The translations under genes and the position numbers were made by a program. A stretch of 64,000 nucleotides of DNA, from NCBI RefSeq assembly GCF_006228325.1, contig NZ_CP040231.1, positions 879,001 to 943,000 of the forward strand, read 5' to 3'. This document shows positions 8,048 to 18,774 of this stretch, piece after piece (positions within the stretch are counted from its first letter, which is position 1; each line of letters begins with the position of its first letter). This DNA comes from Streptococcus sp. 1643 (GTDB lineage: Bacteria > Bacillota > Bacilli > Lactobacillales > Streptococcaceae). The notes beneath the pieces are model-generated. The model was not told the DNA's origin. It saw only the letters and a program-made list of their open reading frames with translations, and did not search any database.

Positions 8048-9123
8048 ACATCTATGATCAACTACAAGCTGTAGAAGACCGATATGAAGAATTAGGAGAA
8101 TTGCTGAGTGACCCTGATGTCGTTTCAGACACCAAACGTTTCATGGAGCTTTCAAAAGAAGAGGCTTCAACTCGTGACACAGTAACAGCCTACCGTGAGT
8201 ACAAACAAGTCCTTCAAAACATCGTCGATGCTGAAGAAATGATTAAAGAATCAGGCGGAGATGCGGACTTGGAAGAAATGGCCAAGCAAGAATTGAAAGA
8301 TGCCAAGGCTGAAAAAGAAGGGTATGAAGAAAAATTGAAAATCTTGCTCCTTCCAAAGGATCCAAACGATGACAAGAACATCATCCTTGAAATCCGTGGA
8401 GCAGCTGGTGGAGACGAAGCAGCACTTTTCGCTGGAGATTTGTTAACTATGTACCAAAAGTATGCGGAAGCCCAAGGCTGGCGCTTTGAAGTCATGGAAG
8501 CTTCTATGAATGGTGTCGGTGGTTTCAAGGAAGTGGTTGCTATGGTTTCTGGTCAGTCTGTATATTCTAAACTCAAGTATGAGTCTGGTGCCCACCGTGT
8601 GCAACGTGTCCCTGTGACAGAAAGCCAAGGCCGTGTACATACTTCGACAGCGACAGTCCTTGTCATGCCTGAAGTGGAAGAAGTAGAATACGATATTGAT
8701 CCAAAAGACCTTCGTGTTGATATCTACCACGCATCAGGTGCTGGTGGACAGAACGTCAATAAGGTTGCGACTGCCGTTCGTATCGTTCACTTGCCAACCA
8801 ATATCAAGGTTGAGATGCAGGAAGAACGTACCCAGCAGAAAAACCGCGAGAAGGCCATGAAAATCATCCGTGCGCGTGTTGCTGACCACTTTGCACAAAT
8901 TGCCCAGGATGAACAAGACGCTGAGCGTAAGTCTACTATTGGTACTGGTGACCGCTCAGAACGTATTCGTACTTATAATTTCCCTCAAAACCGTGTCACA
9001 GACCACCGTATCGGCTTGACCCTCCAAAAACTAGATACCATTTTGTCTGGAAAATTGGATGAAGTTGTGGATGCCTTGGTTCTTTATGACCAAACACAAA
9101 AATTAGAAGAATTAAACAATTAA
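8044..9123 (+). CDS. prfA: Peptide chain release factor 1
   Basis: The 359-residue RF1 reads UAA and UAG. The tripeptide-type recognition motif PVT (in [14 protein letters not shown]) and the catalytic GGQ (residues 234-236, in [13 protein letters not shown]) are present. The Gln of GGQ is the methylation target of PrmC, whose gene follows with a one-base overlap (taATG). Confidence 0.97.
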   Translation: MNIYDQLQAVEDRYEELGELLSDPDVVSDTKRFMELSKEEASTRDTVTAYREYKQVLQNIVDAEEMIKESGGDADLEEMAKQELKDAKAEKEGYEEKLKILLLPKDPNDDKNIILEIRGAAGGDEAALFAGDLLTMYQKYAEAQGWRFEVMEASMNGVGGFKEVVAMVSGQSVYSKLKYESGAHRVQRVPVTESQGRVHTSTATVLVMPEVEEVEYDIDPKDLRVDIYHASGAGGQNVNKVATAVRIVHLPTNIKVEMQEERTQQKNREKAMKIIRARVADHFAQIAQDEQDAERKSTIGTGDRSERIRTYNFPQNRVTDHRIGLTLQKLDTILSGKLDEVVDALVLYDQTQKLEELNN

Positions 9124-9959
9124 TGAAATTAGCTCAATTATTTTCAGATTTTGAAGAAGAGTTGATCAGACAAGGAGAGGAAGCAGAAAGCCTCTCTTTT
9201 GTCTATCGTAGCTTAAAAAATCTCTCATTTACGGACTTTGTCTTTGCCCTCCAGCAAGAAGTAACAGAGGGAGAAAAACAATTTGTAGAAGAAATTTTCC
9301 AGCAGCTAGTAGCTCACAAACCAGCTCAGTATATCATCGGACAGGCAGATTTCTTTGGAATGCAGTTAAAAGTGGATGAGCGGGTTTTGATTCCTCGTCC
9401 AGAAACAGAAGAGTTGGTGGAACTCATCCTAGCTGAAAATCCTAAAGAAAATCTCAAGAACTTGGATATTGGTACTGGAAGTGGTGCCATAGCCCTCGCA
9501 CTAGCAAAAAACAGACCAGATTGGTCAGTGACAGCAGCAGATATTTCACAAGACGCCTTAGAGCTTGCATCAGAGAATGCTAAAAATCAAAATCTTAATA
9601 TATTTTTTAAAAAATCTGATTGTTTTGCAGAAATTTCTGAAAAATATGATATAATTGTATCCAATCCACCCTATATCTCTCGTGAAGATGAGTCAGAGGT
9701 CGGTTTGAATGTTTTGCATTCGGAGCCTCATCTAGCTCTCTTTGCAGATGAGGATGGCCTAGCTATTTACCGCAGAATTGCGGAAGATGCAAAAGACTAT
9801 CTCACAGATGGTGGTAAGATTTACCTTGAAATTGGATACAAGCAAGGTCAAAGTGTTCCTGCGCTTTTTAAGAAACATTTTCCTGAAAAACGAGTACGAA
9901 CACTCAAAGACCAATTTGGTCAAGATAGGATGGTTGTAGTTGATGATGGACAGGATTAG
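9123..9959 (+). CDS. prmC: Release factor glutamine methyltransferase PrmC
   Basis: The 278-residue SAM-dependent enzyme methylates the GGQ glutamine of release factors. It shows the SAM-binding LDIGTGSGAIALAL (around residue 115) and the NPPY active-site motif in VSNPPYISR. It overlaps prfA by one base and overlaps the next gene by 17 bases, so it is the middle of a tightly packed operon. Confidence 0.95.
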   Translation: MKLAQLFSDFEEELIRQGEEAESLSFVYRSLKNLSFTDFVFALQQEVTEGEKQFVEEIFQQLVAHKPAQYIIGQADFFGMQLKVDERVLIPRPETEELVELILAENPKENLKNLDIGTGSGAIALALAKNRPDWSVTAADISQDALELASENAKNQNLNIFFKKSDCFAEISEKYDIIVSNPPYISREDESEVGLNVLHSEPHLALFADEDGLAIYRRIAEDAKDYLTDGGKIYLEIGYKQGQSVPALFKKHFPEKRVRTLKDQFGQDRMVVVDDGQD

Positions 9960-10545
9960 ACAAGAGTTGGAAAAGGGCGGAGCTGTCATTCTGCCTACAG
10001 AGACGGTTTACGGTCTTTTTGCTAAGGCCTTAGATGAAAAAGCTGTCGACCATGTTTACCAACTCAAACGTCGTCCTAGAGATAAGGCGCTCAATCTTAA
10101 TGTTTCTTCTCTAGAGGACATCTTGCACTTCTCAAAGAATCAGCCAACTTATCTCCAAAAGCTTGTAGAGACCTTTTTACCGGGTCCCTTGACCATTATC
10201 CTCGAAGCCAATGACAGAGTTCCCTTTTGGGTCAATTCTGGACTTGCAACGGTGGGATTTCGGATGCCGAATCACCCCATTACACTGGATTTGATTCGAG
10301 AGACAGGTCCTTTGATTGGGCCATCCGCCAATATTTCAGGTCAGGCAAGTGGAGTGACCTTTGCTCAAATTCTACAAGATTTTGACCAAGAGGTTTTGGG
10401 TCTGGAAGACGACACTTTTCTAACTGGACAGGATTCGACGATTTTGGATTTGTCTGGAGACAAGGTGAAAATCTTACGCCAGGGGGCGATTAAGCGAGAA
10501 GATATTCTTGCTCGGTTGCCAGAGATTTCTTTTGAGGAGGAATGA
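9943..10545 (+). CDS. Threonylcarbamoyl-AMP synthase (Sua5/YwlC/TsaC family)
   Basis: The ~200-residue protein makes the threonylcarbamoyl-AMP used for t6A37 of ANN-decoding tRNAs. Family landmarks are ILPTETVYGLFAKA, KRRPRDKALNLNV, FLPGPLTIIL and GPLIGPSANISGQASG. The start lies inside prmC: two adjacent ATG codons (9943, 9946) are candidates, and AGGA at 9927-9930 favours the first slightly. The C-terminal Sua5 extension is absent, as in short TsaC-type proteins. Confidence 0.93.
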   Translation: MMDRIRQELEKGGAVILPTETVYGLFAKALDEKAVDHVYQLKRRPRDKALNLNVSSLEDILHFSKNQPTYLQKLVETFLPGPLTIILEANDRVPFWVNSGLATVGFRMPNHPITLDLIRETGPLIGPSANISGQASGVTFAQILQDFDQEVLGLEDDTFLTGQDSTILDLSGDKVKILRQGAIKREDILARLPEISFEEE

Positions 10546-10546
10546 G

Positions 10547-10978
10547 ATGCTAAGAAATTTGCAAGAAACAGATGTGAATGTTATATGTGAGATTAACAAA
10601 GAGGCTTTGGGTTATTCTTTTAGTCCAGAGGACACAGCTAGTCAACTAGCTAGACTGTCTCAGGACTCCCATCATTTCCTACTTGGCTATGAGGATGCAG
10701 CTAGTCATATCCTACTTGGATATGTCCATGCTGAAGTTTATGAATCCCTCTATTCCAAAGCAGGATTTAATATCTTAGGCTTAGCGGTTTCACCTCAAGC
10801 ACAAGGGCAAGGTATTGGTAAAAGCTTACTACAAGGGTTGGATCAAGAAGCAAAAAGACGGGGTTATGGGTTTATCCGCTTAAACTCTGCCGATCATCGT
10901 CTGGGAGCTCATGCATTTTATGAAAAAGTTGGTTATACTTGTGATAAAGTGCAGAAACGGTTTATTCGCATCTTTTAG
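10547..10978 (+). CDS. GNAT-family N-acetyltransferase
   Basis: The 143-residue acetyltransferase has the acetyl-CoA motif A as VSPQAQGQGIGKSLLQGL (around residues 84-101) and a C-terminal HAFYEKVGY strand-turn. The spacing is typical of RimI-like GNATs, but the substrate cannot be read from the sequence. Its start at 10547 has GAGGAGG just upstream, inside the end of the preceding gene, and overrides a longer open frame. It is part of the tdk-prfA operon. Confidence 0.88.
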   Translation: MLRNLQETDVNVICEINKEALGYSFSPEDTASQLARLSQDSHHFLLGYEDAASHILLGYVHAEVYESLYSKAGFNILGLAVSPQAQGQGIGKSLLQGLDQEAKRRGYGFIRLNSADHRLGAHAFYEKVGYTCDKVQKRFIRIF

Positions 10979-11036
10979 TTTCTTTTCTTATTGGAAAAAA
11001 ACTAAAGGACCAGTCACACTATAAAGGAGAAGACCT

Positions 11037-12293
11037 ATGATTTTTGACAAAGACGATTTTAAAGCATACGATGCTGATCTCTGGAATGCTATTGCCAAAG
11101 AAGAAGAACGCCAGCAAAACAATATCGAGTTGATTGCTTCGGAAAACGTGGTTTCCAAGGCTGTTATGGCAGCTCAAGGGTCTATCTTGACAAACAAATA
11201 TGCCGAGGGGTACCCAGGACGCCGTTATTATGGTGGAACTGATGTAGTAGACGTGGTAGAAACTCTAGCTATTGAACGTGCAAAAGAAATTTTCGGTGCT
11301 AAATTCGCCAATGTCCAACCTCACTCAGGAAGCCAAGCTAACTGTGCGGCTTACATGGCCTTGATTGAGCCAGGTGATACCGTTATGGGGATGGATTTGG
11401 CAGCAGGTGGACACTTGACCCACGGAGCTCCAGTTAGCTTCTCTGGTCAAACATACAACTTTGTTTCTTACAGTGTGGATCCTGAAACGGAACTCTTGGA
11501 CTTTGATGCTATCTTGAAACAAGCCCAAGAAGTAAAACCAAAACTAATCGTAGCAGGTGCTTCAGCCTATTCTCAAATTATCGACTTCTCAAAATTCCGT
11601 GAAATCGCAGATGCTGTTGGGGCTAAGCTCATGGTGGACATGGCTCATATCGCTGGTTTGGTGGCAGCCGGACTTCACCCAAGCCCAGTGCCATACGCTC
11701 ATATCACTACAACAACGACCCACAAAACCCTTCGTGGACCACGCGGTGGTTTGATTTTGACTAATGACGAAGAACTTGCTAAGAAAATCAATTCAGCTAT
11801 TTTCCCAGGTATTCAGGGTGGTCCTTTGGAGCATGTTGTGGCAGCTAAAGCTGTTTCTTTCAAAGAAGTTTTGGATCCAGCCTTCAAGGAATATGCTGCC
11901 AATGTTATCAAGAACAGCAAGACTATGGCAGATGTCTTCTTGCAAGACCCTGATTTTCGTATCATTTCTGGAGGAACTGAAAACCACCTCTTTCTAGTGG
12001 ATGTGACTAAGGTTGTAGAAAACGGAAAAGTTGCTCAAAACTTGCTGGATGAAGTCAATATTACCCTAAATAAAAACTCAATTCCTTACGAAACCTTGTC
12101 ACCATTCAAGACAAGTGGTATTCGTATTGGAGCAGCAGCCATTACTGCACGTGGATTTGGTGAAGAAGAAAGTCGCAAAGTGGCTGAACTCATCATTAAA
12201 ACTCTTAAAAATGCAGAAAATGAGGCTGTTTTAGAAGAAGTGAGAAGCGCAGTCAAAGAATTGACAGATGCCTTCCCATTATACGAGGACTAA
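11037..12293 (+). CDS. glyA: Serine hydroxymethyltransferase
   Basis: The 418-residue PLP enzyme converts serine and tetrahydrofolate to glycine and methylene-THF. The N-terminal [16 protein letters not shown], the [10 protein letters not shown] substrate loop, and the PLP lysine in [14 protein letters not shown] (about Lys230) are clear. AAAGGAG precedes the ATG. The next gene starts 7 bases after the stop. Confidence 0.97.
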   Translation: MIFDKDDFKAYDADLWNAIAKEEERQQNNIELIASENVVSKAVMAAQGSILTNKYAEGYPGRRYYGGTDVVDVVETLAIERAKEIFGAKFANVQPHSGSQANCAAYMALIEPGDTVMGMDLAAGGHLTHGAPVSFSGQTYNFVSYSVDPETELLDFDAILKQAQEVKPKLIVAGASAYSQIIDFSKFREIADAVGAKLMVDMAHIAGLVAAGLHPSPVPYAHITTTTTHKTLRGPRGGLILTNDEELAKKINSAIFPGIQGGPLEHVVAAKAVSFKEVLDPAFKEYAANVIKNSKTMADVFLQDPDFRIISGGTENHLFLVDVTKVVENGKVAQNLLDEVNITLNKNSIPYETLSPFKTSGIRIGAAAITARGFGEEESRKVAELIIKTLKNAENEAVLEEVRSAVKELTDAFPLYED

Positions 12294-12300
12294 TACTTTT

Positions 12301-13275
12301 ATGGACATTTATATTAAGAAAGCTATTATCCATCAGTTCAGCCCAGATGATACCGAGCTGTTCTTAGCGGATAAGTTTCTCAATATCACTCCAAAAATCG
12401 AAGAATACCTACGCAAAAAAATCGAACGCGTGTATTCAGATGAAGCCAAGACTGGGATTTTCGAAGAAGAAAATCCCTTCTTCAATCACATCACAGACGA
12501 TTTGTTGGAGACATCAGTAACACTGGCTAATCTTTGGAAAGAGGAATTCAGTATTTCTGAAAACCTCAAGACCAATGACTTGGTTTTTGTTGAGTTTTCT
12601 AAAGAAGGTGTAGAGCATTTCGCTTTCTTACGAATTGCCCTGCGGGAAACCTTGACCCACCTTGGGGGAGAAGTTGATAATCCAATCAAGCTAACTCAGA
12701 ATAACTTGCCTGGATTTGGAACGGGGGCTGATGAGGCCTTGGTGGTCAATCTTCAAAGTCGCAAGTACCATCTGATTGAAAAACGAATCAAGTACAATGG
12801 GACTTTTTTGAACTACTTTTCAGAAAATCTCCTAGCTGTTGCCCCTAAGATTTCGCCAAAAAAATCCATCAAGGAATTGGAAAAAACGGCTCAGAGAATT
12901 GCAGAGTCCTTTAACACAGATGATTTTCAGTTTCAATCCAAGGTCAAATCAGCGATTTTCAACAATCTTGAAGAAAGCAATGAATTGTCGCCTGAAAAAT
13001 TGGCTAACGACCTTTTTGATAACAACCTGACAGCTCGTCTAAGTTTTATAGACCAAGTCAAGGAAGCTGTACCAGAACCAGTCCAGTTTGATGAAATTGA
13101 TGCCAGTCGTCAGCTCAAGAAATTTGAAAACCAAAAACTTTCCTTGTCAAACGGAATCGAACTCATCGTTCCAAATAATGTCTACCAGGATGCCGAGTCT
13201 GTTGAGTTTATCCAAAATGACAATGGAACCTATTCTATCTTAATCAAAAATATTGAGGATATTCAAAGTAAATAA
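12301..13275 (+). CDS. Nucleoid-associated protein (NdpA/YejK family)
   Basis: The 324-residue protein starts [27 protein letters not shown], the family's typical first strand and helix. It is the same length as the 37-kDa nucleoid-associated protein family first described as E. coli YejK. The cellular role is poorly known; association with DNA is inferred from the family. It sits between glyA and a wall hydrolase gene, with which it overlaps by one base, implying one transcript. Confidence 0.8.
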   Translation: MDIYIKKAIIHQFSPDDTELFLADKFLNITPKIEEYLRKKIERVYSDEAKTGIFEEENPFFNHITDDLLETSVTLANLWKEEFSISENLKTNDLVFVEFSKEGVEHFAFLRIALRETLTHLGGEVDNPIKLTQNNLPGFGTGADEALVVNLQSRKYHLIEKRIKYNGTFLNYFSENLLAVAPKISPKKSIKELEKTAQRIAESFNTDDFQFQSKVKSAIFNNLEESNELSPEKLANDLFDNNLTARLSFIDQVKEAVPEPVQFDEIDASRQLKKFENQKLSLSNGIELIVPNNVYQDAESVEFIQNDNGTYSILIKNIEDIQSK

Positions 13276-13877
13276 TGTTTAAATTTATAAGAAGAATGCT
13301 AGTGCTAGCAGTCCTTCTTTTTGCTGGATACAAAGCCTATCACATTCGTCAGGATGTAAAGCAAGTCATGACCTACCAACCTATGGTTCGGGAAATCCTT
13401 AGTGAAAGAGATACACCAGCCAATGAAGAATTAGTGCTTGCCATGATTTATACCGAAACGAAAGGAAAAGAGCGGGATGTCATGCAGTCTAGTGAATCTG
13501 CTAGTGGTACTACCAATACCATTGATGATGATGCCGCAAGTATTCGACAAGGAATTCAAACTCTAACAGATAACCTTTATCTTGCACAAAACAAAGGAGT
13601 GGATGTATGGACAGCCGTTCAAGCCTATAATTTTGGACCTGCCTATATAGACTTTATCGCTCAGAATGGCAAGGAAAATACACTAGCATTAGCCAAGCGT
13701 TATTCCCGAGAAACGGTCGCTCCTATCCTTGGAAATACCACTGGGAAGACCTACACCTACATCAACCCAATTTCTATCTTTCATGGTGCAGAACTCTATG
13801 AAAATGGTGGAAATTATTACTATTCGAGACAGGTACGCTTTAACTTTTACATCATGAAATTCTTTAATTTCTTTTAA
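13275..13877 (+). CDS. pmp23: Membrane-anchored lysozyme-like wall hydrolase (Pmp23-like)
   Basis: The 200-residue protein has an N-terminal membrane anchor (residues ~7-22) and a goose-lysozyme-like domain. It contains [13 protein letters not shown] (catalytic Glu candidate), [24 protein letters not shown] and [15 protein letters not shown]. This matches the lysozyme-like family that includes pneumococcal Pmp23, a peptidoglycan hydrolase linked to stability of the division ring. Position between the nucleoid-associated protein gene and the DUF1002 gene agrees with the pneumococcal locus as I recall it. Confidence 0.78.
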   Translation: MFKFIRRMLVLAVLLFAGYKAYHIRQDVKQVMTYQPMVREILSERDTPANEELVLAMIYTETKGKERDVMQSSESASGTTNTIDDDAASIRQGIQTLTDNLYLAQNKGVDVWTAVQAYNFGPAYIDFIAQNGKENTLALAKRYSRETVAPILGNTTGKTYTYINPISIFHGAELYENGGNYYYSRQVRFNFYIMKFFNFF

Positions 13878-13878
13878 G

Positions 13879-13902
13879 CATCTGGTTTTACCAGGTGTTT
13901 TT
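13879..13902 (+). terminator. Terminator after pmp23
   Basis: CATCTGG-TTTTA-CCAGGTG followed by TTTTT; probable end of the tdk...pmp23 transcription block. Confidence 0.75.
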
Positions 13903-13963
13903 CACTATAAGCTTTCTTTAAGATTGATTTATTACCCTAGAAAGGTAAAGGAGGGAATATCCC

Positions 13964-14938
13964 ATGAGAAAAAAATTCTTTCTAACAAGTGCTGCAGTTT
14001 TGTGGGCTGTAACAGCTATGACAAGCGTCCACGCAGCAACTGATGTTCAAAAAGTAATCGATGAAACCTATGTACAGCCTGAATATGTGCTTGGTTCTTC
14101 TCTATCTGAGGACCAGAAAAACAAAACCCTTAGCAAACTTGGCTATGACGCATCAAAAGACACCAAGGATATCAAAACTATGACACCTGATATCTATTCG
14201 AAAATTATGAATGTGGCTAATGATGCTAGCCTACAACTCTATTCGTCGGCTAAAATTCAAAAGCTGGGTGACAAATCACCTCTAGAGGTCAAGATTGAAA
14301 CGCCTGAAAATATCACCAAGGTGACGCAGGATATGTACCGTAATGCAGCAGTGACCCTGGGAGTTGAGCATGCAAAAATCACAGTTGCAGCTCCTATTCC
14401 CGTTACTGGTGAGAGTGCCCTAGCAGGGATTTACTACTCGTTAGAGGCCAATGGTGCTAAAGTACCACAAGCCAATAAAGACTTGGCTCAAGAAGAGTTA
14501 AAAGCCTTATCTGATATCAATGCTGAAAACAAGGACAAGTCAGGCTACGATGCCAATAAACTCAATGTGGCTTTGGCAGATATCAAGGCAGGAATCGCAA
14601 AGGCAAAAGAAGCCAAAGGAAATCTGACAGAAGAAGATGTCCGCAAAATCGTTGAAGACACGCTAAAAAACTACAAACTTGATCAGGTTATAACAGGAAA
14701 CCAGGTCAACATCATCATCAATTTTGCACTTAACCTCTCGAAGAGTGACATCTTGAATAATGCTGATTTCACTAAAACCCTAAAAGACCTCAAGGAAAGC
14801 ATTGTTTCCCAAGCTGGAGATAGCTTTAAAAATATCAACCTCAACTTTGATGCCAATAAAGCGCTAGAAGACGGGGGCAACTTCTTTAGCTCCCTTTGGC
14901 AAGCCATTGTCAACTTTTTCAAGAGTTTTGGTGCTTAG
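13964..14938 (+). CDS. Secreted DUF1002 family protein
   Basis: The 324-residue protein begins with a clear signal peptide (MRKKFFLTSAAVLWAVTAMTSVHA, cleavage after HA-A). The mature part shows the DUF1002 pattern: EDQKNKTLSKLGY, PLEVKIETPENITKVTQDMYRNAAVTLGV, IPVTGESALAGIYYSLE, and a C-terminal amphipathic stretch. It is exported; its function is unknown in the family. AAAGGAGGGAATATCCC precedes the ATG. Confidence 0.85.
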   Translation: MRKKFFLTSAAVLWAVTAMTSVHAATDVQKVIDETYVQPEYVLGSSLSEDQKNKTLSKLGYDASKDTKDIKTMTPDIYSKIMNVANDASLQLYSSAKIQKLGDKSPLEVKIETPENITKVTQDMYRNAAVTLGVEHAKITVAAPIPVTGESALAGIYYSLEANGAKVPQANKDLAQEELKALSDINAENKDKSGYDANKLNVALADIKAGIAKAKEAKGNLTEEDVRKIVEDTLKNYKLDQVITGNQVNIIINFALNLSKSDILNNADFTKTLKDLKESIVSQAGDSFKNINLNFDANKALEDGGNFFSSLWQAIVNFFKSFGA

Positions 14939-14956
14939 GTCATTTCATGATATAAT
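14928..14956 (+). promoter_or_regulatory. rlmCD promoter
   Basis: TTGGTG (14928-14933), 17 bases, TATAAT (14951-14956). The -35 lies within the 3' end of the DUF1002 gene. Confidence 0.6.
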
Positions 14957-14960
14957 AGAT

Positions 14961-14987
14961 GGTAACAGAAATGTTGCCGTCTTTTTT
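14961..14987 (+). terminator. Hairpin with T-tract: DUF1002 terminator or rlmCD leader attenuator
   Basis: GGTAAC-AGAAAT-GTTGCC followed by GTCTTTTTT. It begins at the predicted rlmCD start site, so it could end the upstream transcript or attenuate the new one. Confidence 0.4.
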
Positions 14988-14999
14988 GTCGGCCGATAG

Positions 15000-16367
<1,368 letters not shown>

Positions 16368-16512
16368 AACGACGAAGATTAGCATTTACTTCCGCCCATG
16401 CGATAGCTGTCCGTGATTGACAAGTGCTAGCACGCAGACAGAACGGAGATAGCGAACCGCTGAGTGTGTCGCTCTGCTCGTAAAAGCTTAGAAACCTTTG
16501 AACGAAAGGGAT
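16368..16512. other. Intergenic stretch after rlmCD, no gene seen
   Basis: No credible reading frame with a ribosome site. It contains short inverted repeats (for example AGCGA...TCGCT) but nothing I can name. It may be the chromosomal flank before the element junction. Confidence 0.3.
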
Positions 16513-16513
16513 A

Positions 16514-16542
16514 ATGAAAGCCTTGATTGCAAGGCTTTTTGC
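16514..16542 (+). terminator. Terminator of rlmCD
   Basis: AAGCCTTG-ATTG-CAAGGCTT followed by TTTG. It is the last chromosomal feature I can recognise before the element. Confidence 0.75.
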
Positions 16543-16632
16543 TTTATGGTGGGTAAGTATCAGAGTGAGAAAATTTTTGGAATGAGTAGAAGTGATAGCT
16601 AGAAATTATCAGTTTCTATTTCCATTTACCCT

Positions 16633-16689
16633 GTGGGTACGTGTTTGTTTCCATTGACAAGGAGTTTGTGGGAATAGAAATGTACCCAC
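16633..16689. repeat. 57-bp imperfect palindrome, candidate attachment site
   Basis: The outer arms are GTGGGTAC (16633-16640) and GTACCCAC (16682-16689). The similarity continues inward: GTGTTTGTTTCC opposite the complement of GGAATAGAAAT, with an 18-bp centre. Size and symmetry are like attachment sites of large serine recombinases. A further GGTGGGTA lies at 16549. This cannot be confirmed without the right junction. Confidence 0.35.
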
Positions 16690-16809
16690 CTTGTTTGAAT
16701 CAAGTGAAGTGTAGTTGAAGGAAATCTGTTGAAAGCAATACTTCATTTTACCGAATAAGTAATAATTTAGGCAACTTCAAATCGATTAAAAAAAACTATT
16801 TTAAAGGTT

Positions 16810-16845
16810 AAGAGTAGACAAAAATTGTCCACTCTTTTTTGCAAA
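16810..16845 (+). terminator. Hairpin terminator inside the element's left end
   Basis: GAGTAGACAA and TTGTCCACTC pair with one mismatch around AAA and are followed by TTTTTT. It would stop transcription entering the element from the left. Confidence 0.6.
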
Positions 16846-16881
16846 CTCAATTTATCAATAAATGAAATGAGGGAATGTAAA

Positions 16882-17052
16882 ATGAAATATTTTGAGGTTG
16901 AGTTAGAAAATCCTGATGAATTTTTAAAACTACAAACAGAAGATTTTGTGAAAGCTAATCGCTTGCTACTAAGGAAGATAATCCAGAGCGTTACAGTCTA
17001 TGAAGAAAACTTCGTCATATCCTTTAAATCTGGCATCGAATTGGAAGTATGA
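16882..17052 (+). pseudogene. Remnant of a large serine recombinase C-terminus (56 residues)
   Basis: The peptide MKYFEVELENPDEF...RLLLRKIIQSVTVYEENFVISFKSGIELEV ends with the pattern common at the extreme C-terminus of large serine recombinases (L-R-x-[LI]-I-x-x-[IV]-T-V-Y-[ED]...F-K-[SC]-G-[IV]-E). There is no catalytic domain or upstream frame. It has a ribosome site (GAGGGA), so it may be expressed as a small protein, but I read it as the leftover tail of a recombinase at the element end. It lies 23 bases before the mef promoter. Confidence 0.55.
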
Positions 17053-17074
17053 GTCTCATTCCATAACTTTTATA

Positions 17075-17103
17075 TTGAACATATCATCTTGTTGTGTTAT
17101 ACT
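17075..17103 (+). promoter_or_regulatory. mef promoter
   Basis: TTGAAC (17075-17080), 17 bases, TATACT (17098-17103). It transcribes the leader peptide and attenuator. Confidence 0.8.
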
Positions 17104-17143
17104 ATAAATTGATATAAACAAAGATGTAGGAGGAACCGAAACT

Positions 17144-17170
17144 ATGACAGCCTCAATGCGTTTAAGATAA
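17144..17170 (+). CDS. mef leader peptide (MTASMRLR)
   Basis: An 8-codon frame, ATG to TAA, preceded by TAGGAGGAA. It is identical to the leader peptide reported for mef(E)/mel induction. There a ribosome stalled by macrolide changes leader RNA folding so that transcription continues into mef (established for Mega-type elements). The following hairpins at 17180-17217 and 17332-17376 are the structural partners. Confidence 0.85.
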   Translation: MTASMRLR

Positions 17171-17179
17171 GCTGGCAAT

Positions 17180-17217
17180 AAAAAAAGCAGAATCTATACC
17201 CGATGATAGGCTTTTTT
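17180..17217 (+). promoter_or_regulatory. mef leader hairpin 1 with T-run
   Basis: AAAAAAGC pairs with GCTTTTTT, with an inner CTAT/ATAG pair, immediately after the leader peptide stop. It is likely to be one of the alternative structures of the attenuator. Confidence 0.6.
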
Positions 17218-17331
17218 GTTGTGCTTATTTATACGATATTGAGCATTCATTAGTTACGGTGAGGATATTGGTTATTTAACTATACCTTTATTTAACTATG
17301 TCTTTAATATGAATGTTTCCAAATTGTATGT

Positions 17332-17376
17332 ATGCAGACCAAAAGCCACATTGTGGGGTTTGGCCTGCATTTTTTA
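17332..17376 (+). terminator. mef attenuator terminator
   Basis: ATGCAG/CTGCAT outside, CCAAA/TTTGG and CCAC/GTGG inside, followed by TTTTTT, about 60 bases before the mef ATG. Strong and well placed for macrolide-dependent read-through. Confidence 0.75.
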
Positions 17377-17437
17377 TTGCCTAGAATGCTATTCAAAATA
17401 GAAATTCAAGCAAAATAATATGCAGGAGATAATATAA

Positions 17438-18655
17438 ATGGAAAAATACAACAATTGGAAACGAAAATTTTATGCAATATGGGCAGGGCAAGCAGTATCA
17501 TTAATCACTAGTGCCATCCTGCAAATGGCGATTATTTTTTACCTTACAGAAAAAACAGGATCTGCGATGGTCTTGTCTATGGCTTCATTAGTAGGTTTTT
17601 TACCCTATGCGATTTTGGGACCTGCCATTGGTGTGCTAGTGGATCGTCATGATAGGAAGAAGATAATGATTGGTGCCGATTTAATTATCGCAGCAGCTGG
17701 TGCAGTGCTTGCTATTGTTGCATTCTGTATGGAGCTACCTGTCTGGATGATTATGATAGTATTGTTTATCCGTAGCATTGGAACAGCTTTTCATACCCCA
17801 GCACTCAATGCGGTTACACCACTTTTAGTACCAGAAGAACAGCTAACGAAATGCGCAGGCTATAGTCAGTCTTTGCAGTCTATAAGCTATATTGTTAGTC
17901 CGGCAGTTGCAGCACTCTTATACTCCGTTTGGGATTTAAATGCTATTATTGCCATCGACGTATTGGGTGCTGTGATTGCATCTATTACGGTAGCAATTGT
18001 ACGTATACCTAAGCTGGGTAATCAAGTGCAAAGTTTAGAACCAAATTTCATAAGGGAGATGAAAGAAGGAGTTGTGGTTCTGAGACAAAACAAAGGATTG
18101 TTTGCCTTATTACTCTTAGGAACACTATATACTTTTGTTTATATGCCAATCAATGCACTATTTCCTTTAATAAGCATGGAACACTTTAATGGAACGCCTG
18201 TGCATATTTCTATTACGGAAATTTCCTTTGCATTTGGGATGCTAGCAGGAGGCTTATTATTAGGAAGATTAGGGGGCTTCGAAAAGCATGTATTACTAAT
18301 AACAAGTTCATTTTTTATAATGGGGACCAGTTTAGCCGTTTCGGGAATACTTCCTCCAAATGGATTTGTAATATTCGTAGTTTGCTGTGCAATAATGGGG
18401 CTTTCGGTGCCATTTTATAGCGGTGTGCAAACAGCTCTTTTTCAGGAGAAAATTAAGCCTGAATATTTAGGACGTGTATTTTCTTTGATTGGAAGTATCA
18501 TGTCACTTGCTATGCCAATTGGGTTAATTCTTTCTGGATTCTTTGCTGATAAAATCGGTGTAAATCATTGGTTTTTACTATCAGGTATTTTAATTATTGG
18601 CATTGCTATAGTTTGCCAAATGATAACTGAGGTTAGAAAATTAGATTTAAAATAA
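17438..18655 (+). CDS. mef(E): Macrolide efflux MFS transporter Mef, mef(E)-like
   Basis: The 405-residue, 12-TM major facilitator protein exports 14- and 15-membered macrolides (M phenotype) in partnership with Msr(D). It starts MEKYNNWKRKFYAIWAGQAVSLITSAILQMAIIFYLTEKTGSAM and has the MFS loop GVLVDRHDRKKIM between TM2 and TM3. From memory, variable positions (for example FEKHVLLITSSFFIMGTSLAVSGILPP) match the mef(E) subclass of Mega better than the mef(A) of S. pyogenes. Upstream leader and attenuator indicate macrolide induction. Codon use is AT-rich like the rest of the element. Confidence 0.93.
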   Translation: MEKYNNWKRKFYAIWAGQAVSLITSAILQMAIIFYLTEKTGSAMVLSMASLVGFLPYAILGPAIGVLVDRHDRKKIMIGADLIIAAAGAVLAIVAFCMELPVWMIMIVLFIRSIGTAFHTPALNAVTPLLVPEEQLTKCAGYSQSLQSISYIVSPAVAALLYSVWDLNAIIAIDVLGAVIASITVAIVRIPKLGNQVQSLEPNFIREMKEGVVVLRQNKGLFALLLLGTLYTFVYMPINALFPLISMEHFNGTPVHISITEISFAFGMLAGGLLLGRLGGFEKHVLLITSSFFIMGTSLAVSGILPPNGFVIFVVCCAIMGLSVPFYSGVQTALFQEKIKPEYLGRVFSLIGSIMSLAMPIGLILSGFFADKIGVNHWFLLSGILIIGIAIVCQMITEVRKLDLK

Positions 18656-18675
18656 ACAATATTGGAGGAATATTT

Positions 18676-18696
18676 ATGTATCTTATTTTCATGTAA
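18676..18696 (+). CDS. msr(D) leader peptide (MYLIFM)
   Basis: A 6-codon frame after GGAGGAATATTT. It is the known MsrDL leader, on which ribosomes stall with erythromycin; MsrD itself relieves the stall. The following sequence can fold either as CCTGC/GCAGG (18702-18718) or as GCAGGG/CCCTGC (18714-18729). These hairpins are mutually exclusive, as expected for an attenuator. Confidence 0.85.
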   Translation: MYLIFM

Positions 18697-18701
18697 CTCT
18701 T

Positions 18702-18729
18702 CCTGCTAAAATCGCAGGGTTTTCCCTGC
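18702..18729 (+). promoter_or_regulatory. msr(D) leader alternative hairpins
   Basis: Two overlapping stems share GCAGG: CCTGC(18702-18706)/GCAGG and GCAGGG/CCCTGC(18724-18729). TTTT lies between them, so the first stem can terminate and the second can compete with it. Confidence 0.65.
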
Positions 18730-18774
18730 ATACAAGCAAATGAAAGCATGCGATTATAGACAGGAGGAAATGTT

